From Candidatus Alistipes faecigallinarum (GTDB lineage Bacteria > Bacteroidota > Bacteroidia > Bacteroidales > Rikenellaceae), in contig DXDG01000014.1 in NCBI GenBank assembly GCA_019115605.1, positions 1 through 64,000 of the forward strand: 64,000 nucleotides of DNA, in the 5' to 3' direction. Position numbers and translations under genes: made by a program. This document shows, one piece after another, positions 56,625 to 64,000 of the stretch. Within the stretch, counting starts at the first letter, position 1. Each line of letters starts with the position of its first letter. Below the pieces are notes generated by a model. It saw only the letters and a list, made by a program, of their open reading frames with translations, had not been told where the DNA came from and did not search any database.

Positions 56625-57554
56625 ATGTACGGAAACGGCGGATATACGGGCGACGACCGCATGTGCGACCTGGTGAGCGACCGCTTTGCGGTGCTGCAGG
56701 TGATGAGCCGCTTCGGCATCGCCCTGGGTTTCGGCGACAAGACGATCGCCGAGGTGTGCGGGGAGCACCGCGTCGATACGGCGACCTTCCTGGCCGTGGT
56801 GAACAAGCTGCTGGGGCTCGGATTCGGGACGCAGACGGCCGTGCAGGAGCTCTCCGTGAGGGCCCTGACCGACTACCTGCACAACGCGCACGGATACTTC
56901 CTGGAGTTCCGCCTCCCGGCCATCCGGCGCAAGCTCATCGAGGCGATCGACTATGCGCACAACGACGTCTCGTTCGCCATCATGCGCTTCTTCGACGAGT
57001 ATGTCGCCGAGGTGCAGCGCCACATGGACTACGAGGAGCAGACCGTCTTCCCCTATGTCGAGGGGCTGCTCGAAGGGTGCGCGAGCGACAGCTACTCGAT
57101 CGACGACTTCCGCCGCCGCCACGACCAGGTCGACGTCAAGCTGCGCGAACTGAAGAACATCATCATCAAGTACTACCCCTCGGGAAGCACGAACGAGCTG
57201 AACGGCGTGCTTTTCGACATCTTTACCTGCGAGGAGGAGCTCGCCTCGCACAACGCCGTCGAGGACGATCTCTTCATCCCGGCCGTCGAGCGGCTGGCGG
57301 CCGACAGCCTGCGCGGCGGTCGGCAGGAGCCGTTGAGCGCCCGCGAGCGCGAGATCATCGTCTGCGTGGTGAAGGGCATGACCAACAAGCAGATCGCCGA
57401 TGCGCTCTGCATCTCGACCCATACGGTCATCACCCACCGGCGCAACATCGCCGCAAAGCTCCAGATCCACTCCGCGGCGGGTCTGACCATCTATGCCATC
57501 GTGAACAAGCTCGTCGAGCTCTCCGAGATCCGCGATACCATCTCCGCCGACTGA
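56625..57554 (+). CDS. ScdA/DUF542-like + hemerythrin-like + LuxR-type HTH regulator
   Basis: N-terminal ScdA-like segment, HHE His/Glu pattern, C-terminal LSAREREIIVCVVKGMTNKQIADALCISTHTVITHRRNIAAKL. Confidence 0.88.
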   Translation: MYGNGGYTGDDRMCDLVSDRFAVLQVMSRFGIALGFGDKTIAEVCGEHRVDTATFLAVVNKLLGLGFGTQTAVQELSVRALTDYLHNAHGYFLEFRLPAIRRKLIEAIDYAHNDVSFAIMRFFDEYVAEVQRHMDYEEQTVFPYVEGLLEGCASDSYSIDDFRRRHDQVDVKLRELKNIIIKYYPSGSTNELNGVLFDIFTCEEELASHNAVEDDLFIPAVERLAADSLRGGRQEPLSAREREIIVCVVKGMTNKQIADALCISTHTVITHRRNIAAKLQIHSAAGLTIYAIVNKLVELSEIRDTISAD

Positions 57555-57559
57555 CCCGC

Positions 57560-57812
57560 ATTCGGAGGGGCGCACGGGAACTCCGGGCGGCCTTGCGGCG
57601 GGGTGAGCCTGCGGGGCGGTCGATGCCTGCGGCCTTGCGGGGCGGTATAAGCCTGCAGGGGTGGGAGTGCCTGCCGTTTCTGCGGCGGCGGGGATTTCTG
57701 TGGGCGGGAGTGCCTGCGGGACGGGAGTTGCTGTTTTCGCGGCGGGGTGAACCTGCGGCGGGATGCCTGTTGTTGCGGCGGCGTTTCTGCGGCGGCGTTT
57801 TCGCGGCGGCGG
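57560..57812. repeat. G-rich degenerate repeat (cctgcggggcggt-like units)
   Basis: Repeated gcctgcgg, gcggcggcg, gggcggt units between convergent genes. Confidence 0.7.
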
Positions 57813-57816
57813 GGTG

Positions 57817-58077
57817 CTACGGCACGGGGTCGTAGCCGCTGCCACCCCAGGGATGGCAGCGCGAGAGGCGCTTCAGGGTGAGCCACGTCCCCTTCAGCGG
57901 CCCGTACTTGCGCAGCGCCTCAAGGGCATACTGCGAGCAGGAGGGGACGAAGCGGCACGACGGCGGCAGCAGCGGGGAGATGCAGATCTGGTAGATCCGC
58001 ACCAGGAGAATCAGCGGCAGCGCCAGAAGCCGCTTACATGCGCTCCACGATCGACTCCAGAATCCGGCGGACGGCAT
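57817..58077 (-). CDS. yidD: Membrane protein insertion efficiency factor YidD
   Basis: [33 protein letters not shown]. Confidence 0.95.
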   Translation of the reverse strand: MPSAGFWSRSWSACKRLLALPLILLVRIYQICISPLLPPSCRFVPSCSQYALEALRKYGPLKGTWLTLKRLSRCHPWGGSGYDPVP

Positions 58078-58405
58078 GCGAGACGGTTTTGTAGGGGAGA
58101 ACCTCCTTCGACGAATAGATCAGCGCCACATCCAGGTTTACCGGCCCGCACGCCTCCAGAAGCTCCTTCTGCAGGCGGTAGGCCTCCTTCGTGCGGCGGC
58201 GCAGCAGGTTGCGCCGGTTGGCGCGCTTGTGGAACTTCTTGGGGACCGAGAAGAGCACCTCCACCGAACGTTCGCTGTCCGCCTCGGCAAACCACAGGTA
58301 GCGGAACGGAAAGATGAAGCCGCTCTGGCCGCTCTCGAAGAGCCGGCGTACGGCTCCGAGCGAGCGGAGCCGCTCCTGGCGCGGTAGCGAGCGGTCGGTC
58401 GTCAT
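58034..58405 (-). CDS. rnpA: Ribonuclease P protein component
   Basis: [25 protein letters not shown]; overlaps yidD as commonly seen. Confidence 0.95.
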   Translation of the reverse strand: MTTDRSLPRQERLRSLGAVRRLFESGQSGFIFPFRYLWFAEADSERSVEVLFSVPKKFHKRANRRNLLRRRTKEAYRLQKELLEACGPVNLDVALIYSSKEVLPYKTVSHAVRRILESIVERM

Positions 58406-58415
58406 GCGGGCGGGG

Positions 58416-59285
58416 TTATTTGCGGGTTGCGGTATCCGCAGCGGGGCGGCGCACACGGCTCTTCTTGGTGAGCTTGTGCTGCTGGGTGCGGATGAACTCT
58501 TCCTTGCGCGTGTCCGTAACGAGGGCCACGGGGGCGATCTCCTCACCCGCCTCGGCCTTGTGGATATAGATGTCCAGGGCCTTGGCCATCGAGGGGGCCT
58601 CGCTCGTCGGGGCGTTGGCCAGGACGGTGATCCCGGCATCGAGCGCCGCACGCAGCGTCCCCTCGCCGAAGACGGCGATCGCCGGGAGCTGCTCCGTGCC
58701 GAACTTCTCGACCAGCGTGCGGACATCCGTCGGCGAGTAGAGCGCCAGCACGTCGTAGTCGGCCAGCGACACGTCGTCCAGATCCGAGGCCACCGTGCGG
58801 GCGAGGATCACCGGATCGACCGGCAGCGTGAGCTTGGCCAGCGTCTCGGGCAGCTCGGGCTTGTGGGGCTCGCTCAATGCCAGCAGGAACTTCTCCTCCT
58901 TGTGCTTGATGATCAGCTCGACGAGCGAGGTGAACGAACCGTCGGCGAAGGAGATCTTGCGCTTGCGGTAGACGATGTATTTCTGCAGATAGAGCGCCAC
59001 GGCCTCCGTCTGACAGATGTATTTCATGGTCTCGGGCACGGTGATGCGGGCCTCCTCGCAGATGTGGAAGAAGCTGTCCACGGTGGTTCGCGACGTGAAG
59101 ATGACGGCGGTGTGGGTGAGTATTTCGACACGCTGGGCCCGGAACTCCTTGAGCGAGACGCCCACGACCTTGATGAAGGGTCGGTAGGCAACCTCCACGT
59201 CGTATTTCCGGGAGAGTTCGTAGAACGGAGACTTTTCGATATTGGCCGGTCTCGGCTGCGAAATAAGGACTCTCTTGACTTTCAA
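58416..59285 (-). CDS. hemD: Uroporphyrinogen-III synthase
   Basis: VKRVLISQPRPANIEKSPFYEL...VIFTSRTTVDSFF; TTG start proposed. Confidence 0.85.
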   Translation of the reverse strand: MKVKRVLISQPRPANIEKSPFYELSRKYDVEVAYRPFIKVVGVSLKEFRAQRVEILTHTAVIFTSRTTVDSFFHICEEARITVPETMKYICQTEAVALYLQKYIVYRKRKISFADGSFTSLVELIIKHKEEKFLLALSEPHKPELPETLAKLTLPVDPVILARTVASDLDDVSLADYDVLALYSPTDVRTLVEKFGTEQLPAIAVFGEGTLRAALDAGITVLANAPTSEAPSMAKALDIYIHKAEAGEEIAPVALVTDTRKEEFIRTQQHKLTKKSRVRRPAADTATRK

Positions 59286-59320
59286 AATGGCGGATCGGTT
59301 TAGTTTGTAGCTTGTTCGGC

Positions 59321-60283
59321 TTATCTTGCCAGCAGGAGCCACACGAGGCTCGCCGGGAAGATTTCCACGCTGCAAAGGTACAAAATCCAATTCAAAATCG
59401 AAATTTTTTTAGAAATAAACAGGTGCAGCGACTCCCTGAGATATAAAATGGCCGCAACGGCTAATTCGATGGTAATGATGAGGAACCACACGTCGCCCGT
59501 GTTGCGCGGGCAGAGCGCGAAGAGCAGCAGCGCGGGTGAGGTCAGCAGCACCGTGAGGGCAAAACAGCAGCGGCGCAGCAGCAGCAGCCGCGCGATGAAA
59601 TCCTGGCTTACGGTCAGTGCGCCGACGGCCCGCAGCAGCAGCCCCTGCAGCAGGACGATGAGCGTGCAGGCGAGCGTCGCCAGCAGGCTCAACGCCAGCA
59701 CGGCGCCGCGGGGCAGCGTCCCGGTGAGGAAATGGGGCAGCAGCGTGTCGCCGTACTTCACGGCCATGACCCCGAGAAAGAGCATGCCGATGGCCGTTAC
59801 GATGTGCAGGAAGCGCGAAAAACCGCTGCTGCCGGGGTCCTCGGTCAGCCGCTCGCGCGAGGAGGCCTCGCGCGACAGGTTGCCGAAGAGGGTCCGGATG
59901 TCGCCGATGTTGCGGTAGAGCAGCATGGCGTACATGGCGGCCAGCAGCAGGACGAAACTCTGGAAGACGCCGTTCTCCGTGAGCGAGTCCGTATCGGGGA
60001 GCTGGAGCTTCCCGGCCGGCACGGCCACCGACTCCGCGCCGAAGACGGCCCGGGCGGTCGTGTCGCGCCACAGCCCCGCTCCGAGCTGCTCCGCGTCGGG
60101 CAGGAAGAGGATCCCGTCGGGAGTCCGTCCCGCGGCGAAGAGGCTCGCCAGGGAGTCGGGGGGTGCGGCGCCGGGAAGCGAATCGGCCGCGGCAAGCGTG
60201 TCGGCCGCGGCGGGAGCTGCCGGGATTGCAGGTGTGGCCGCGAGCGAATCGGCCGCGGCGTATGTCCACGCGGTGCGGCTCAT
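59321..60283 (-). CDS. DUF4271-type membrane protein
   Basis: Multi-TM C-terminal half, placement beside hemD. Confidence 0.75.
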   Translation of the reverse strand: MSRTAWTYAAADSLAATPAIPAAPAAADTLAAADSLPGAAPPDSLASLFAAGRTPDGILFLPDAEQLGAGLWRDTTARAVFGAESVAVPAGKLQLPDTDSLTENGVFQSFVLLLAAMYAMLLYRNIGDIRTLFGNLSREASSRERLTEDPGSSGFSRFLHIVTAIGMLFLGVMAVKYGDTLLPHFLTGTLPRGAVLALSLLATLACTLIVLLQGLLLRAVGALTVSQDFIARLLLLRRCCFALTVLLTSPALLLFALCPRNTGDVWFLIITIELAVAAILYLRESLHLFISKKISILNWILYLCSVEIFPASLVWLLLAR

Positions 60284-61467
60284 GCGAAGATGCGCTTGAG
60301 GGTGATGCGGAAGGTCGTGCCCTTGCCCGGCTCGGAGTCAATGACGGCGATCTTGCCCTGGTGGTACTCCTCGATGATGCGGCGCGAGAGCGAGAGGCCG
60401 AGGCCCCAGCCGCGCGTCTTGGTCGTGAAGCCCGGCTCGAAGATCAGCTTCCAGTTGCCCTTGGGGATTCCCTTGCCCGTATCCTTGACGTCGACCATCA
60501 CGTGCTGCTCGTCCGAGGAGATGCGCACGTCGATGGCCCCGTGGCCCTGGAGGGCGTCGAGGGCGTTCTTCATCAGGTTCTCGACGACCCACTCGAAGAG
60601 CGCCGCGTTGATGTTCGCCTGCACGGGGGCGATGGCCAGTCCGTTGTAGTCGAGCGTGACGTTGCGCGGGATGCGCTTGCGGAAGTACATCACCGACTCG
60701 CCCACCACCTCGTTGATGTTCGCCGGCGTGAGGGGCGTCTCGGAGCCGATCTTCGAGAAGCGGTCCACGATCTTCATCAGGTGCGCCAGGTCCTTCTGCA
60801 TCTCGTCGACGGCCGTCTGGTCCACATCCTGCGAGCGCAGGTACTCGATCCATCCGAGCAGCGACGAGGTCGGCGTGCCCAGCTGGTGGGCGGTCTCCTT
60901 CGCCAGGCCGATCCAGACGCGGTTCTGCTCGTCGTGCTTCGACGAACGGAAGGCGACGTAGCCCAGCGCCACGAAGGCCGTGATGACGAGGATCTGGATG
61001 TAGGGGAAGTAGTAGAGCGACTTGAGCAGCGCCGAGCGGCCGTAGAAGATGATGTGGTAGTGCTCGGCCGACCAGAGCACCTTCACCGGAATGGGGGTGT
61101 TCTCCTCCGTGAAGCGGTCGATCTGCTTGCGCAGGCGCCCCGGGTGGTTGATGATCTCGTCGGGGATCAGGTGCGAGTGGAGCACCTTGAGGTCCTGGTC
61201 GGTGATGATGAAGGGGATGTTGTTGCCCGTGGACATGATGTCCGAGACGAGCGGGTCCTGGAAGGGCGTGCTGCCCCCCAGCACGTCGCGGTTGATGCGC
61301 TCCATGGCATGGGCCCAGAGCACGACGTCGTGCTGCTCCTTCTCGCGGAGCTTGCGCGCCATGTTGTTCGTGTAGAGCAGCGAGACGGCGCCCAGCGAGA
61401 CGCCCACGACGATCACCACCACGCGGTTGCGGAACGAAAACAGATTGCGACGCAGCTTGAACTTCAT
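60280..61467 (-). CDS. Membrane sensor histidine kinase
   Basis: LAKETAHQLGTPTSSLLGWIEYLRSQ H-box; VKDTGKGIPKGNWKLIFEPGFTTKTRGWGLGLSLSRRI. Confidence 0.93.
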   Translation of the reverse strand: MKFKLRRNLFSFRNRVVVIVVGVSLGAVSLLYTNNMARKLREKEQHDVVLWAHAMERINRDVLGGSTPFQDPLVSDIMSTGNNIPFIITDQDLKVLHSHLIPDEIINHPGRLRKQIDRFTEENTPIPVKVLWSAEHYHIIFYGRSALLKSLYYFPYIQILVITAFVALGYVAFRSSKHDEQNRVWIGLAKETAHQLGTPTSSLLGWIEYLRSQDVDQTAVDEMQKDLAHLMKIVDRFSKIGSETPLTPANINEVVGESVMYFRKRIPRNVTLDYNGLAIAPVQANINAALFEWVVENLMKNALDALQGHGAIDVRISSDEQHVMVDVKDTGKGIPKGNWKLIFEPGFTTKTRGWGLGLSLSRRIIEEYHQGKIAVIDSEPGKGTTFRITLKRIFA

Positions 61468-61524
61468 CTTGCAAACGGTTTGCGCCGGAGAGCGGGCCCC
61501 TCCGGCCGATTCTTTCTCCCCGGG

Positions 61525-63189
61525 CTATCTCTTCCTGGTGTCCTGCTCCGCGGTGATGCGGCGGTACTCCCCGGGGTTTTCGAGCACGCGCACCGCCTCG
61601 GCCACGTCGCCGTCGCCGCCGAGCGAGTGCTCGATGACCCCGGCCTGGTAGCCGTGGCGCAGCACGATGTCGCTGTTGATCGCATCGACGATCTGCTCGC
61701 GGTAGGTATCGAGGTTGGTCTGCGTGTCGTCGCGCAGCTCCTGCTCGACGCGCTCGAACTGCGCGCGCAGCTCCTCGAAGCGGTCATCCGCGGCGGCCTT
61801 CGTCAGCACCTTCAGCGCCCGCCGCGTATCCGACTCGTAGGGCACCTGCTTGTCCTTCATGAAGGCCTTGAAGTCGGCGTAATCGGCGTCGGTGATCGAA
61901 AAGGTGCGCAGGTCGATCTGCTGCCCGGGGTGGCGGCGCGTGTAGTCGTCGCCGAAGTCCTCGATGAAGCCCAGGGCGTAGAGCGTAACGGCGAAGCGCG
62001 AGATGTATTCGGGTTCGGTGCAGAGGTCGGGCATGATGCCGCCGCCGTCGTAGACCTTGCGGCCGGCGCGCGTCGTGAACTCCGAGATGAGCGAGTCGGG
62101 AACGGTGCGCACGTCGCCCTGCTGCGAGTGCGAGTAGTCCACGGCCTGGATGCAGCGCCCCGAGGGGATGTAGTATTTGGCCGTGGTGAGCTTGAGCATC
62201 GTGTTGTAGCCCAGCGGGCGCGTGGTCTGCACGAGCCCCTTGCCGAAGCTCCGCTGGCCGATGAGCACCGCGCGGTCGAGGTCCTGGAGCGCCCCGGCGA
62301 CGATCTCCGACGAGGAGGCCGTATTGCCGTTGACGAGCACCGCGAGGGGCAGGTCGGGGAGGATCGGCTCCGACTCGGTGCGGTACTCCTTCTGCTCGGT
62401 GCGGCCGCGGGTCGTGAGCACCACGGTCCCCTTGGGCACGAACATCGAGAGTATCTTCACGGCCTCCTGGAGGATGCCGCCGCCGTTCGAGCGGTAGTCG
62501 AGGATCAGTCCCCGCAGCTCGCCTTCGCCGCGCAGCCGCTCGATGGCGGCGCGCATCTGCTCGTAGCAGCCCTCGGTGAAGTCGCTGTGGCGGATGTAGC
62601 CGATGCCGTCGGCCACCCACCCGGCGTAGGGCACCCCGGGGATCGAGATGCGCTCGCGCCGCAGCGTGACGGTCTGCCGCGTGCTGTCGAGGTGCTCGAC
62701 GGTAACCTTCACGCGGCTGCCCGGCTCACCCTTGAGCAGCGTCGAGACCTGCTCGGTCGTGTAGCCCCGGGTCGGCTCTCCGTCGATCGCGAGGATGCGG
62801 TCGCCGATCTTCAGTCCGCCGCGGTCGGCCGGCGAGCCTTCGTAGGGCTGGGCGATGCGCACCCAGTCGTCCTTCTGGCGGATGAGGGCCCCCACGCCGC
62901 CGTACTTGCCCGTGGTGAGGATCTCGAAGTCGGACATCCCCTCCTCGGAGAAGAATTCCGTGTAGGGATCCAGGTCGCTGACCATGCCCGCGGCGGCCCC
63001 CTCCAGCAGGCGGTCCGCGTCGATCGGATCGACATAGCCCAGCGCGAGCTCGCGCATCATGTTGACCGTGATCTCCATCGTGCGGCCCAGGCCGAAGTCG
63101 TTGCGGCGGGCGAAGATCGCTGTGCCGGCCACGAGCAGCACGGCGGCGGCGATGCCCCAAATGCGGTATTTGCGGTTACTCCTTGTCAT
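61525..63189 (-). CDS. S41-family C-terminal processing peptidase
   Basis: PDZ domain; VNGNTASSSEIVAGALQDLDRAVLIGQRSFGKGLVQ. Confidence 0.95.
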   Translation of the reverse strand: MTRSNRKYRIWGIAAAVLLVAGTAIFARRNDFGLGRTMEITVNMMRELALGYVDPIDADRLLEGAAAGMVSDLDPYTEFFSEEGMSDFEILTTGKYGGVGALIRQKDDWVRIAQPYEGSPADRGGLKIGDRILAIDGEPTRGYTTEQVSTLLKGEPGSRVKVTVEHLDSTRQTVTLRRERISIPGVPYAGWVADGIGYIRHSDFTEGCYEQMRAAIERLRGEGELRGLILDYRSNGGGILQEAVKILSMFVPKGTVVLTTRGRTEQKEYRTESEPILPDLPLAVLVNGNTASSSEIVAGALQDLDRAVLIGQRSFGKGLVQTTRPLGYNTMLKLTTAKYYIPSGRCIQAVDYSHSQQGDVRTVPDSLISEFTTRAGRKVYDGGGIMPDLCTEPEYISRFAVTLYALGFIEDFGDDYTRRHPGQQIDLRTFSITDADYADFKAFMKDKQVPYESDTRRALKVLTKAAADDRFEELRAQFERVEQELRDDTQTNLDTYREQIVDAINSDIVLRHGYQAGVIEHSLGGDGDVAEAVRVLENPGEYRRITAEQDTRKR

Positions 63190-63655
63190 ATTGCTTCATG
63201 CGAATGTACGAATCCAGCCGGTAGATCACGCGCGCCACGCCGCGGCGGATGCCCTCGACGAGGATCCACTGCCCGTACTGCGAGACGAGGATCTCATCCT
63301 CGAAGAGCAGCAGCAGGCGGTGCAGCGTCCCCCTGGCGCGAAAGCGCATCACCCCCTCCTCCTCGCCGACAAGCTCGAAGCCCGCCGAGCGGAAGGCGTT
63401 GAGAATCTGCTCGCGGTGCTCCTCGACGTCGCCCTCGACGCGGCGGGTGATGAAGCCGAACTTCGGGTAGAGGGCCGCCAGCACGACGATGACCGCCGGG
63501 AGCAGCATGCCCCGCGGGGTGTGGAACATGACGTAGAGGCTCTCGCCGAAGGAGAGCCGCGCCAGGCCCGTTGTCAGGTTGAGCGCCATGATCGCTGCAC
63601 AGAGAACGCACAGGGCGACGAAATATTTTGACGCACGGATCAGATAACGTTTCAT
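63176..63655 (-). CDS. Hypothetical two-TM membrane protein
   Basis: 159 aa, two TM segments, overlaps the start of the S41 gene on the same strand. Confidence 0.75.
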   Translation of the reverse strand: MKRYLIRASKYFVALCVLCAAIMALNLTTGLARLSFGESLYVMFHTPRGMLLPAVIVVLAALYPKFGFITRRVEGDVEEHREQILNAFRSAGFELVGEEEGVMRFRARGTLHRLLLLFEDEILVSQYGQWILVEGIRRGVARVIYRLDSYIRMKQYDKE

Positions 63656-63758
63656 AGCTTCGGATTTTTCAGGTTTTTTTCAGCAAAATTCCGGCAAAAC
63701 GCCGGATCCTTTCGGGAATCTTCTCTTTTTTCGGTTCTCCCGGGACACCCCGGGCCCC

Positions 63759-64000
63759 TTATGCTTTTCGGCCGAGGGCCCCGACCGCCTCGGCGACGCG
63801 CTGCATGAGCCACCGCGGGGTGGAGGTTGCGCCGCAGATGCCGACCGAGGCGGCCCCTGCGAGCCACGCGGGGTCGATCTCCGCGGCCTCCTCGATGTTG
63901 TATGTCCGGGGGTTGGCCCGGCGGCACACCTCGAAGAGCACCTTGCCGTTCGAGGATTTGCGCCCGCAGACGAAGAGCACCGCGTCGAAGCGGGCGGCAA
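63759..64000 (-). CDS. ispH: 4-hydroxy-3-methylbut-2-enyl diphosphate reductase, C-terminal part (truncated at window edge)
   Basis: VLFVCGRKSSNGKVLFEVCRRANPRTYNIEEAAEI...GICGATSTP. Confidence 0.9.
   Translation of the reverse strand, partial: AARFDAVLFVCGRKSSNGKVLFEVCRRANPRTYNIEEAAEIDPAWLAGAASVGICGATSTPRWLMQRVAEAVGALGRKA

Overview
The window is a GC-rich Bacteroidota chromosome segment, probably Alistipes-like; this is inferred from protein families and TAnnTTTG-type promoters. It is densely coded, with about 40 supportable CDSs. These include a TolC/HlyD/double-RND efflux operon, O-antigen-ligase/TPR + LepB, polA, queD, sppA, mrp, nadA, an S46 peptidase, an acyltransferase, metG, ilvE, mnmG, ybeY, an EnvC-like M23 protein, a TPR protein, pheS, a patatin/beta-barrel protein, an M13 peptidase, pgk, a NatAB-type ABC exporter, a hybrid kinase + NtrC-type regulator, rlmN, tonB, hflX, upp, a sulfatase-type membrane protein, a hemerythrin-LuxR regulator, and the yidD-rnpA-hemD-DUF4271-kinase-S41-ispH cluster. 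No tRNA, rRNA, CRISPR array or mobile element was recognised. The most interesting signals are noncoding: (i) an oriC-like cluster of DnaA-box-like 9-mers plus an AT-rich tract upstream of nadA; (ii) four near-identical parS-like palindromes between convergent ilvE and mnmG, with a fifth inside ilvE; (iii) a shared TTTATCG-TTTTT-CGATA element at identical spacing upstream of two promoters 26 kb apart; (iv) a terminator-capped pair of tiny overlapping ORFs upstream of rlmN; (v) an orphan promoter-repeat-terminator unit; (vi) recurrent G-rich minisatellites in intergenic DNA and in protein linkers. All assignments come from reading the sequence only; no searches were run.
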